Shown here: in pieces, positions 9,699 to 17,137 of the stretch
Layout of the letters: every line of letters begins with the position of its first letter
How positions within the stretch are numbered: position 1 is the first letter of the stretch
The notes under the pieces: generated by a model
What the model was told of the DNA's origin: nothing
Database searches by the model: none
What the model saw: the letters and a program-made list of their open reading frames with translations, nothing else
Source: Rhodoferax sp.
Lineage (GTDB): Bacteria > Pseudomonadota > Gammaproteobacteria > Burkholderiales > Burkholderiaceae_C
Assembly: GCF_012927445.1 (NCBI RefSeq)
Contig: NZ_JABBPD010000007.1
Location: 558,001 to 622,000 of the forward strand
Direction of reading: 5' to 3'
DNA: 64,000 nt
Made by a program: the position numbers and the translations under genes

Positions 9699-11924
9699 CT
9701 AGTTAACTTCGGTGGCGGTGACCTGCAGGGCCAGCGCTTCAAATTCATGCAAGGGCATGGGCCGGCCGTACAGGTAGCCCTGGTAAGAAGTGCAGCCAAA
9801 GCGCTCAAGGCAGGCGCGCTGCTCCTGCGTTTCCACGCCTTCGGCAATCAAGCGCAGCCCCAGGTTGTGGGCCATGCCAATGATGGTTTGCACGACGACG
9901 GCGTCGTTGTGGTTAGTGTCAATGTTGCTGACAAAACTCCTGTCAAGTTTGAGTTGCTGAATGGGCAAGCGCGTCAGCTGCGACAAGGAGGAATAACCGG
10001 TGCCAAAGTCATCCATTGAAAAGTGGACGCCCTGCTGGTTCAAGGCCTTCATCTTGTCGATGGTGTCAACAATGTTGTGCAGTACCAGGCTCTCGGTCAG
10101 TTCCAGCTTGAGCTTGTCCGGGTTGATGCCGGTTTGCGCCATTATCTGGCACACCATGGCGACGAAATCAGGCTGACGAAACTGGCGGGCACTGACGTTG
10201 ACCGCGAGCACAAATTTTTCTGTCGCCGGGTCAGTCGCCCAGACCTTGAGTTGCTCACACGCCGTGCGCAATACCCATTCGCCCATCGGCAGGATGAGCC
10301 CTGATTCTTCAGCCATTGGAATAAACTGGTCGGGTAACACCAGGCCGTGTTTAGGGTGCTGCCAACGCAGCAACACTTCGGCGCCCAGGACACCCTGCGT
10401 GTTGTCCACCTGTATCTGGTAGTACAGCTGGAACTGATTGTTGGGCAGGGCGTTACGCAGTTCGGACTCCAGTGCCATGCGTGTTTCCAGTGAGGCCTGT
10501 ATTTGCGGGTCGTAAAAGCACAGGGCGTTGCGCCCGCTGCTCTTGGCCTGGTACATGGCGCTGTCAGCGCGTTTGAGCAGCTCATCGAGGGTGGCGTTTT
10601 GACCCGGAAACAGGCACAGCCCCATGCTGGTGGAACCGTGGTGAAGCTGGTTTGCCAGCATGCAAGGCTGGTTGATGGCGGCTCTAATTTTTTCACCGAC
10701 TCTCTCCGCCTGCAGTGCGGCCTGCGCTTCATCCGCGCTCAAATCAGTCAGCACGACGATGAACTCGTCACCCCCCAGACGGGCGACCGTGTCGGTCTCG
10801 CGAACGCAGGACTGGATACGCCGTGCAACTTCTGTCAGCAGGCGGTCGCCAACATCATGCCCACGGGTATCGTTGATGCGCTTGAAATTATCCAGATCAA
10901 GCATCAGCACGGCGCCATGGAGATGGTCGCGCGTGCTCACTGACAGCGCCTGTTGCAACCGGTCATACAGCAGTCGCCGGTTGGGCAGGCCGGTCAGGTG
11001 ATCATAAAAGGCGAGTTGCTCAATATGACCCGCCTGGGCTTTAAGCTCGGTGATGTCCTCCACGACTACCAGCAATTCTTCTTCTTCTTCTTCTTCTTCT
11101 TCTGCAAGCCGGATTCCAGTGATGGTGAGGCGCAGCCATTTTTCGCCCTGCGCGATGTCAATGCCGCGCAAGGTCATCCCGCTGGCGAGGACGGCTTGCG
11201 CCTGTTGGCGCAGATCGGGTAGCGGCAGGAGGTCTTCGAGTTCGCGCCCGAAAACGTCTTCTCCGTTTTCAAGTCTGAACATCTCGCGGAAGGAGCGGTT
11301 GACACTGCGCACCTTGAGGGTGCCGTTCACCACGATCAGCCCGGCGGGCAGGCTCGCAATGATGTCATCGGCGTATTTCTTGAGCCCGAGGATGGCACGC
11401 CGGTCGGCCTGAATATAGGTGTCGAGGGCAAGCCCCATGTCCAGGAACGCGATCTTCTGCAGCGCGTGGTAGGTGGCGAGAAATTTGTCCGGGTCGTCGC
11501 CAAGCAAGCGCCACAGCTCGGGCAGCAGCCCAACGAGGTACTTGCTGTAGGCGCCGATGTACCACTTGGGTTCGAGCCCGATGTGCTGGTGGACGACGCC
11601 TACGCGCAGGCGCTGGAGAGCGTAGTCGGGGCCGTAGTCGCCCGCGGTCAGGCTGTTGAAGTAGTCCGTCTGAGTCCGCTTCAGGCGCTCAAGGGATGGT
11701 GCATCCGGGATGAAGCGGCGGGTTTCCTCGAACTTGATGAGATGGGTGTAAAAGTCGTTTACGAAGTGCTGCGACACATCCTGCAGACGCGCGTGCAACT
11801 CCGTGAGCAAGCTGACATCGGTTTCGTCGAACTCCAGGAATGCCTTGCGCCGGGTGATCTCTTGCGCGTCGATCCCGATCTTACGGGCCAGCGCGGCGAC
11901 GGCCTCGTCCGAGAGATTCTTCAT
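9699..11924 (-). CDS. Globin-coupled GGDEF/EAL c-di-GMP signalling protein
   Basis: This 741-residue protein has four domains. Residues 1-180 form a globin-coupled sensor domain whose proximal heme ligand is probably His112 (VGVVHQHIGLEPKWY), suggesting oxygen or NO sensing. A PAS domain follows (about 183-295), then GGDEF (about 305-465; VARLGGDEF with an RETD I-site) and EAL (about 480-735; GAEVLLRW, DDFGTGYSS). In the EAL motif the catalytic Glu is kept and Ala is replaced by Val, a common variant. Nine identical GAA codons encode nine Glu residues (275-283) inside the PAS domain. The leader carries a tetranucleotide repeat and a sigma-54-like promoter. It resembles DosC with an added EAL domain. 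Confidence 0.88.
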   Translation of the reverse strand: MKNLSDEAVAALARKIGIDAQEITRRKAFLEFDETDVSLLTELHARLQDVSQHFVNDFYTHLIKFEETRRFIPDAPSLERLKRTQTDYFNSLTAGDYGPDYALQRLRVGVVHQHIGLEPKWYIGAYSKYLVGLLPELWRLLGDDPDKFLATYHALQKIAFLDMGLALDTYIQADRRAILGLKKYADDIIASLPAGLIVVNGTLKVRSVNRSFREMFRLENGEDVFGRELEDLLPLPDLRQQAQAVLASGMTLRGIDIAQGEKWLRLTITGIRLAEEEEEEEEELLVVVEDITELKAQAGHIEQLAFYDHLTGLPNRRLLYDRLQQALSVSTRDHLHGAVLMLDLDNFKRINDTRGHDVGDRLLTEVARRIQSCVRETDTVARLGGDEFIVVLTDLSADEAQAALQAERVGEKIRAAINQPCMLANQLHHGSTSMGLCLFPGQNATLDELLKRADSAMYQAKSSGRNALCFYDPQIQASLETRMALESELRNALPNNQFQLYYQIQVDNTQGVLGAEVLLRWQHPKHGLVLPDQFIPMAEESGLILPMGEWVLRTACEQLKVWATDPATEKFVLAVNVSARQFRQPDFVAMVCQIMAQTGINPDKLKLELTESLVLHNIVDTIDKMKALNQQGVHFSMDDFGTGYSSLSQLTRLPIQQLKLDRSFVSNIDTNHNDAVVVQTIIGMAHNLGLRLIAEGVETQEQRACLERFGCTSYQGYLYGRPMPLHEFEALALQVTATEVN
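11076..11102 (-). repeat. (GAA)9 trinucleotide repeat inside the globin-GGDEF-EAL gene
   Basis: There are nine perfect TTC units on the + strand (GAA on the coding strand), encoding Glu275-Glu283 in the PAS domain. Copy-number change would lengthen or shorten the acidic run without a frameshift. Confidence 0.95.
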
Positions 11925-11970
11925 CGTCCGGCTCCCGCTATGGGGCCGTAGACGACGGGGGGGAGGTCAG

Positions 11971-11996
11971 GCTTGCTTGCTTGCTTGCTTGCTTGC
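11971..11996. repeat. (GCTT)6.5 tetranucleotide repeat in a gene leader
   Basis: There are six full GCTT units plus GC, lying 47-72 bp upstream of the start codon of the globin-GGDEF-EAL gene and directly beside the sigma-54-like promoter. A run of seven G (11957-11963) lies between it and the gene. Such tracts are prone to slipped-strand change. Confidence 0.9.
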
Positions 11997-12011
11997 GCAA
12001 TATTTGTTCCA
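11996..12011 (-). promoter_or_regulatory. Candidate sigma-54 (-24/-12) promoter
   Basis: On the minus strand the sequence reads TGGAACAAATATTGCG. Compared with the sigma-54 consensus TGGCAC-N5-TTGC, it has GG and GC at exactly the required spacing and one mismatch in the -24 box. It lies 72-87 bp upstream of the globin-GGDEF-EAL start codon. No activator site was identified. One such match can occur by chance. Confidence 0.4.
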
Positions 12012-12091
12012 CGATAGACCCCAACCTTTATTTATTCTGGTTCACATTTTGCGCCAGACTCTGGTGCGCCCCAATTACCACTCTCTAACTC

Positions 12092-13330
12092 TTACGGGCT
12101 CATTCGATTGCACAACGGCGGCGTGCCGAAGGTTTCGCAAAATACCCGATACAGATCCCGCTCCGCCCAGCGCCAGCCTTCGTTGATCAGGCGGAATCGC
12201 ACCCGCGCGGCACCGTCTGCGAGGTGCTTGTAAAGTAGCACATTATCACTACTGCCCCGCAGGTGATCCCCCAGACGCTTGCGCAAATCCCCGGTCGAGC
12301 CTATATACACGACGCTGTGCGGCCCCGGAGGCGCGCTTTTCTCAAGCCATCCCTCTTTTGCTTCACTCACGGGCGAGCCCAAAGCCGCCCGGATTTCGTA
12401 CACTCCCGGTTGGGCCGGAACTGCAGTCCGCAGTGCTTGCGGGGTCAACGGTACCAATGTGGAAAACCCCTCGGTCGCCGCCAGATAATTCATCCGCTGG
12501 CTGCGACTCCGGCAATCGGGAATCGCCAGGTCGTGCCGGATGTTGGCCACCGTGCGCCGCGACAAGCGAATGCCGTGTTCGCGCTTGAGGATGGCAGCGA
12601 TGGCTTCGTCCGTCAGCGGCTCGCACAACACGCCTTGGAGCATCCATGCTTTTTCCCTTTTGATCACGTGGTCCACAAAATGACAATGAACCTGCCGCGG
12701 CTTTGGAAAAAGTCCACCCAACGGCACCGCTTTACCGTTCGGCAGCGCGATGGACAATCCGCGCACCAACCGGGAGATCCGGCCCGGATCCGCCACCACG
12801 GAAAGATTCGACTCCGACCGCAGCCGGGCGGAAATCTCCGCTTGGGTCAGAGGCAAGAGCGCCAAGCCCTGCCCGGAACGCAGATACGCCGCTTGCGATG
12901 CCAGCACGGCCTGCATCAGCGCGTGGGTGAGCCGGTTCCGGGTATTGATGAGGCGCAACCTGCGCAATACACCCGCCTGTTCCCTGGGGAAGTCCGGGCC
13001 GGACATCAGGTGGTTTACACCCTCCTCATCGAATCGGTATTCCCGCGCGTAGCTGTCGCGGTGGTAGAGGAACATCAGACCCCGGCTCGCCTCGCGAATC
13101 TCCCCCAGTACCGGGGAGGCTTGGGTTTGAGGGGTGTCGGCCGCATCATGCGCCACCTGCGCGCCGTCCAATTGACCCACGGTCACCCAGGGGCGCAGGG
13201 CGGTAAACCCGGTGGCGGACTCCGTCCGGGACACGAGACGGTCGACAGCCCGCAGCGGCAATTCCAGAAAGCGAGCGAGCACGATTTTACCGAGCAGGTC
13301 GGCATCAATCTTATTGTTAGGGTGTTGCAA
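12092..13330 (-). CDS. Sigma-54 (RpoN)-like protein fused to a GIY-YIG nuclease domain
   Basis: This 412-residue protein has an unusual architecture. Residues 1-118 are unrecognised. Residues about 120-235 resemble the sigma-54 core-binding region: LALLPLTQAEISARL, then PGRISRLVRGLSIALPNGK, the usual helix-turn-helix followed by the TPRG-like strand. Residues 236-280 match the RpoN DNA-binding region, with LTDEAIAAILKREHGI and the RpoN-box-like SRRTVANIRHDL at 257-268. The glutamine-rich activator-interacting Region I is absent. Residues 305-410 form a GIY-YIG nuclease domain: GVY (309-311), YIG (342-344), Arg350/352, Glu390 and Asn408, so the catalytic set appears complete. The TTG start is uncertain, because an in-frame stop lies just upstream and a repeat borders it. 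The function is unknown; a DNA-targeted nuclease or regulator is possible. Confidence 0.7.
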   Translation of the reverse strand: MQHPNNKIDADLLGKIVLARFLELPLRAVDRLVSRTESATGFTALRPWVTVGQLDGAQVAHDAADTPQTQASPVLGEIREASRGLMFLYHRDSYAREYRFDEEGVNHLMSGPDFPREQAGVLRRLRLINTRNRLTHALMQAVLASQAAYLRSGQGLALLPLTQAEISARLRSESNLSVVADPGRISRLVRGLSIALPNGKAVPLGGLFPKPRQVHCHFVDHVIKREKAWMLQGVLCEPLTDEAIAAILKREHGIRLSRRTVANIRHDLAIPDCRSRSQRMNYLAATEGFSTLVPLTPQALRTAVPAQPGVYEIRAALGSPVSEAKEGWLEKSAPPGPHSVVYIGSTGDLRKRLGDHLRGSSDNVLLYKHLADGAARVRFRLINEGWRWAERDLYRVFCETFGTPPLCNRMSP

Positions 13331-13332
13331 TC

Positions 13333-13359
13333 GCTATTGTAAGCTACTGTATTCATAGC
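13333..13359 (-). repeat. Partial copy of the dispersed GCTAT...TAGC repeat (head only)
   Basis: On the minus strand it begins GCTATGAATACAGTAGC, matching the head of the dispersed repeat seen at 14.05, 42.2, 42.9, 56.7, 59.0 and 61.4 kb. The GC-rich tail is missing. It abuts the 5' end of the sigma-54-like/GIY-YIG gene. Confidence 0.55.
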
Positions 13360-13443
13360 TTATAACGTAGCAGCGACGGGGGCTGGCGGCAGATTTTATC
13401 AATAGTTTGAGCAGATGATCCGTGCGGCGGCCGTGCCGGTGTC

Positions 13444-14109
13444 TCAGGGCGCCAGTGGCTGCAGCCACTGTTCAATTTCTTGCACAGCGGCATCGGCAGC
13501 CGCGGTCAGGGCGCGCACACCGCCAGCGGCATCGGTGCTGGTGGCTGGCCGTTTCACGATGACGCTGTGTTGCGCCACCCATTTTTCGCCGCTGGGGCTG
13601 GGCTGGGCCAGCGTGGCGCGCAGGCGCAGCAGACCCACGCTTTGGTTGGGCGCCTCGAACAGCTGGCTGAACTCTTCCAGCTCAATACGCAGCGTGTGGG
13701 TGGTGGCGATGTTGAGGGTGCTGTCGCCGGGATTGAGCAGGGCGCGGCTCTGGCCCAGGTAGGCACGCAGGCGTTGGCGCAGCAGTTGGGCCGGCGTCAT
13801 GCTCCAGCGGGCCTGGGCGTAGGGCCGGAGTTGCTGGGCGTCGGCATAGGCCAGCCGGTACAGGATGGCGGTGCTGTCCAGTGCCGGGTTGGCTTCAATC
13901 TCGCCAATCACCAGCGGCCCCAACGGCGCCCGGGGGGCCGGTTGGCTGGCCGGGCTGCTCAGGCTGCCGGGGCCAAAGTCATAGACGGTGGCGCGAACCG
14001 GGGAGCGGGGCAGGGCGCAACCGGTCAAGCTTAATAAAATTATAAGAAATAGGCCTCTAGCCCCCGTTCTGTATGCGCAGTTAGCTACTGAATTCATAGC
14101 GTTTCTCAT
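13444..14109 (-). CDS. ABC-type transport auxiliary lipoprotein (PqiC/LolB-like)
   Basis: This is the outer-membrane lipoprotein partner of the adjacent MlaD/E/F-type transporter. The 221-residue protein has a hydrophobic core GLFLIILLSLTGC with a lipobox (LTG-C), then the family pattern YDFGPGSL, IGEIEANPALDSTAILYRLAYAD and LRPYAQARWSMTPAQLLRQRL. The ATG overlaps the mlaD-like stop as ATGA, so the genes are translationally coupled. The codons just after the start (14048-14100) come from a copy of the dispersed repeat, so the first part of the signal peptide is repeat-encoded. Confidence 0.85.
   Translation of the reverse strand: MRNAMNSVANCAYRTGARGLFLIILLSLTGCALPRSPVRATVYDFGPGSLSSPASQPAPRAPLGPLVIGEIEANPALDSTAILYRLAYADAQQLRPYAQARWSMTPAQLLRQRLRAYLGQSRALLNPGDSTLNIATTHTLRIELEEFSQLFEAPNQSVGLLRLRATLAQPSPSGEKWVAQHSVIVKRPATSTDAAGGVRALTAAADAAVQEIEQWLQPLAP
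14048..14100 (-). repeat. Dispersed ~50-bp repeat, coding for a signal peptide start
   Basis: On the minus strand it starts GCTATGAATTCAGTAGC and ends GGGGGCTAGAGGCCTATT. It aligns over its length with the copy at 42221-42280. It lies inside the open reading frame of the auxiliary lipoprotein, between its ATG and the hydrophobic core. Confidence 0.85.
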
Positions 14110-15068
14110 GGTTTGCCTGGGTTGGTGAAACCGGCTTCACCCGGGCCGGGTAGCAAGGGTCCGTTGCCATAGAGCAGGGACTGGGGGTTGTCGTTGATGG
14201 TGCCGGCGGCGCGGCTGAGCTGGCGCGCGGTGCGGGCGGCATCTTCCAGCGCATGGTTGACACGCGGCAGGGTCGCGGTGTTCAGGTTTTGCCCGGTGGC
14301 GGCCAGCGTGCTGACGCCCTGGGCCAGTTGGTCCAGCGTGCCGCCACTGGCGTTCATGCGCTCGGTGACGGTCCGAAAGGCGCGTGCCGATCGGCGCGCC
14401 TCATCGGCACTCTCGCCCACCCGCACCGAGGTGTCTTGCAGGCTGACGAGGGTGGTCTTGGCGTCTTGCATCAATTGGGGCAGCACTTGGTCGGTATGGG
14501 TGGTCAGCTTTTCCATGCTGGCCGCCGCCTGGCCGAGGTTGCCAATGGCGCTCATCAGGTTTTTCTGGTTGTCGGCGCTGAGCAGCAGGTTGGCGCGCCG
14601 CGTGGCTTCATCCAGTTGCGACAGAATGCTCAGCCCCCGGTCCGACAGCGTGGACAGCAGGCTGGGCCGCATGGGGATGCGGGCCGGCGAGCCGTCGCCC
14701 GCGGGCAGGGCGACCTTGGACTCGCCTTTGTCGTCCAGCTGCACAAAGGCCAGGCCGGTGACGCCCTGATAACCGAGGGTGCCAAACGTGGACTGGGTGA
14801 TGGGTGCCTGCTCGTCCACCGCAATGCGGATCAGCACCTGGCCGGGCACTTGCGGGTCAAAGCCGATGGCCGTGACCTTGCCAATGTTGACGCCTTTAAA
14901 GCGCACCGCCGCCTGCGGCTGCAGGCCGGTCACCGCGTCTTTGCTGGACAGGTCGTACAGCCGCAGCGAACGGGAATCGCGGGTCAGCCAGACCGCCAGG
15001 GCCACCAACAGGGCCATGACCACCAGCACAAAGGTGCCGGCCGCCAGGGCGTGAGATTTGTTTTCCAT
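14106..15068 (-). CDS. MlaD-family (MCE domain) lipid transport protein
   Basis: This is the periplasmic substrate-binding component of a phospholipid-type ABC transport system. The 320-residue protein has one N-terminal transmembrane helix (about 8-28, AAGTFVLVVMALLVALAVWL) and an MCE/MlaD domain (about 38-125) with FKGVNIGKVTAIGFD and TLGYQGVTGLAFVQLDD. A long helical C-terminal region follows (about 150-300), typical of longer MCE proteins that bridge the periplasm. It is third in a four-gene operon: permease, ATPase, MlaD-like, lipoprotein. The presence of the lipoprotein, with no MlaC, puts it nearer the Pqi-like branch than classical mlaFEDCB. Confidence 0.88.
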   Translation of the reverse strand: MENKSHALAAGTFVLVVMALLVALAVWLTRDSRSLRLYDLSSKDAVTGLQPQAAVRFKGVNIGKVTAIGFDPQVPGQVLIRIAVDEQAPITQSTFGTLGYQGVTGLAFVQLDDKGESKVALPAGDGSPARIPMRPSLLSTLSDRGLSILSQLDEATRRANLLLSADNQKNLMSAIGNLGQAAASMEKLTTHTDQVLPQLMQDAKTTLVSLQDTSVRVGESADEARRSARAFRTVTERMNASGGTLDQLAQGVSTLAATGQNLNTATLPRVNHALEDAARTARQLSRAAGTINDNPQSLLYGNGPLLPGPGEAGFTNPGKP

Positions 15069-15080
15069 AAGGTTCCGTTT

Positions 15081-15869
15081 CTACACTGCGTCGGGGTGTG
15101 TGCGCAACAAGGAAGAAGCGCGCTGCCCCCGGTCACCCAGAAAGAAGTCGTGAATAAAAGGGTGCGGGTAAGCAATGACCTCTGCCGGCGTGCCGCAGAC
15201 GATGATGCGTTTGTCGGCCACCACGGCAATGCGGGTGCTGAGTTCAAACAGGGTGTCCAGGTCATGGGTGACCATGACCACGGTCAGCCCCAGTTCATGG
15301 TGCAGGGAGCGCAGCAGCGCACAAAAAGCGTCGGCACTGTCGGGGTCGAGCCCGGAGGTGGGCTCGTCCAGCAACAGCAGCGGCGGGTCCATGATCAGGG
15401 CCCGCGCCAGCGCCACGCGCTTGATCATGCCGCCCGACAAATCAGCCGGCATTTTGTGCGCCTGCGCGGGGTCCAGTCCGACCATCTGCAGCTTGACCAT
15501 GGCGGCGTCGTGAATCAGGGATTTGGGCAGGGTGCGCAGTTCGCGCAGCGGAAAAGCAATGTTTTCCAGCACGGTAAAGGCGGAAAACAGGGCGCCGTGC
15601 TGGAACAACATGCCAACCCGGCTGGCGGCGCCGTCCGAGCCCAGTTGCGCGGCCGGTTTGTCCAGCACCGTCACGCGGCCGCGGGTCGGCTGCTCCAGCC
15701 CCAGCATCTGGCGCAGCAGTACGGTCTTGCCGCTGCCGGAGCCGCCGACGATGGACAACACTTCGCCCGCCTCAATGCGGAGGTCGAGGTCCTGGTGCAC
15801 CACGACGTCCAGCCCTTCGGCGCGAAACACCGACCAGAGCTTGTCAATCTCGACCACGGTCTGGTTCAT
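15081..15869 (-). CDS. ABC transporter ATP-binding protein (MlaF-like)
   Basis: This 262-residue ATPase energises the MlaE-type transporter. It has Walker A GGSGSGKT (residues 42-49), the ABC signature LSGGMIKRVALARAL and Walker B LLLLDEPTSGLD followed by the H-loop VTHDLDTLF. I chose the ATG at 15869 because it overlaps the permease stop as ATGA and gives the normal family length. A longer in-frame opening upstream is only an overlap with the permease gene. The next gene begins about 12 bp downstream. Confidence 0.93.
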   Translation of the reverse strand: MNQTVVEIDKLWSVFRAEGLDVVVHQDLDLRIEAGEVLSIVGGSGSGKTVLLRQMLGLEQPTRGRVTVLDKPAAQLGSDGAASRVGMLFQHGALFSAFTVLENIAFPLRELRTLPKSLIHDAAMVKLQMVGLDPAQAHKMPADLSGGMIKRVALARALIMDPPLLLLDEPTSGLDPDSADAFCALLRSLHHELGLTVVMVTHDLDTLFELSTRIAVVADKRIIVCGTPAEVIAYPHPFIHDFFLGDRGQRASSLLRTHPDAV

Positions 15870-16987
15870 ATGCCGATGTCCTTGAAGACCACGGCAAACA
15901 GCGCATCGACCAGGATCACGATGGTGATGGAGGTCACCACCGAGGACGTGGTGCCTTGCCCCAGGCTCTCGGTGTTGGGTTTGACGCGCAGCCCGAAGTG
16001 GCAGCCGATCAACGCAATCAGCAGGCCGAACACCACCGATTTGCCCATCGCCAGTGTCAGGTTGGAGGCTTGCACGGCGTCGGGCAGGGCGGCAAAAAAG
16101 TAAGCGGGCGTGACGCCCATCGTCAGGTCGGACGCCAGCATGCCACCGGCCAGCGCCGCCAGCGTGGTCCAGACCGTCAGCAAGGGCATGGCCAGCGCCA
16201 TGGCCATGGCGCGCGGCAACACCAGCCGGTAGCCTTGTTCGATGCCCATCACCCGCATGGCGTCCAGTTCTTCGGTCACCCGCATGACGCCGATTTGCGC
16301 GGTGATGGCCGAGCCCGAGCGACCGGCGATCAGGATGGCGGCCAGCACCGGCCCGAGTTCGCGGATAAGCGAGATGCCCAGGATGTTGACGATGAAGGCA
16401 TCGGCGCCAAACTGGCGCAGCTGCTGCGACATCAGGTAAGCCAGCACCACGCCAATCAGAAAGCCGACCAGTGCCGTGATAGGCAGGGCCGTGGCGCCGA
16501 TATGGAACAGGTGGCCCGAGACATCGCGCCACGGGCCTTTGTGGGGTTGGCGCAGCAGTTTGAGGCCATCCAGCAGCAGCTGGCCCATCAGGCGAATGAA
16601 ACCCCTGACGTGGTCAATCAGCAGCCAGACCCGGCTGCCGAAAAATAGAAAAACCTGCCACGCTGAGAGGCGGGTGGTTGCCGGTGGCGGGCCCGAATAC
16701 TGGGCCACCCGGGAAAGCATGGTGCGTTGGGCGTCCGGTATGGACAGCTCGGCGGGCCATTGGTGGCCCCAGGCGTTCCACAGCACTTGGGCGCCGGTGT
16801 GGTCAAGCCGTTCCAGCTCGCGCAAATCCCAGCGCCCGCCGGCTGCCGTGCCCGCGCGCAGCCCGGACTGAATCTGCGGCCAGGTGGCGGGCTCGGCCAG
16901 CCGCGCCGCGGTCCAGCAACCAGACAGCACGATTCCCGGCTTGTCAGGCGTGGTGAGTGGCGTGATACGTGGGGTGTTTTCCTCCAT
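15866..16987 (-). CDS. MlaE-family permease with N-terminal STAS-like domain
   Basis: This 373-residue inner-membrane permease of the lipid ABC transporter has an N-terminal soluble region (about 15-90). WDLRELERLDHTGAQVLWN there resembles the STAS/MlaB fold. An amphipathic linker and the MlaE permease domain (about 130-373) follow, with about five helices and the conserved stretches ELGPVLAAILIAGRSGSAI, EELDAMRVMGIEQ and LRVKPNTESLGQGTT. The MlaB-like subunit, separate in E. coli, is therefore fused here. It is the first gene of the operon and overlaps the ATPase gene by four bases. Confidence 0.9.
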   Translation of the reverse strand: MEENTPRITPLTTPDKPGIVLSGCWTAARLAEPATWPQIQSGLRAGTAAGGRWDLRELERLDHTGAQVLWNAWGHQWPAELSIPDAQRTMLSRVAQYSGPPPATTRLSAWQVFLFFGSRVWLLIDHVRGFIRLMGQLLLDGLKLLRQPHKGPWRDVSGHLFHIGATALPITALVGFLIGVVLAYLMSQQLRQFGADAFIVNILGISLIRELGPVLAAILIAGRSGSAITAQIGVMRVTEELDAMRVMGIEQGYRLVLPRAMAMALAMPLLTVWTTLAALAGGMLASDLTMGVTPAYFFAALPDAVQASNLTLAMGKSVVFGLLIALIGCHFGLRVKPNTESLGQGTTSSVVTSITIVILVDALFAVVFKDIGI

Positions 16988-17137
16988 GGAGGGGCGCTAG
17001 CTCAAAAAGATACAGAGTTCGCATCGTACCGCCAAAGAGGACCTGATCGCCAACCTCACACCGCCCCGTGTGCCGGGGCTTGTTCCGTGCCGACGGGGGC
17101 GTGCCACGCCAGCCGGTGATCCGTCGTTCCGCCCGCT

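Noticed and set aside
9699..11924. The EVL variant as an inactive EAL domain
   Set aside because: The catalytic Glu and the DDFGTGYSS motif are kept; Ala to Val at the second position is common in active enzymes.
11971..11996. The GCTT run as a CRISPR or larger tandem array
   Set aside because: The unit is four bases with no spacers; it is a microsatellite.
15081..16532. A 483-codon reading of the ATPase gene
   Set aside because: The extra N-terminal part is an out-of-frame reading of the MlaE permease; the ATPase starts at 15869, with an ATGA overlap.
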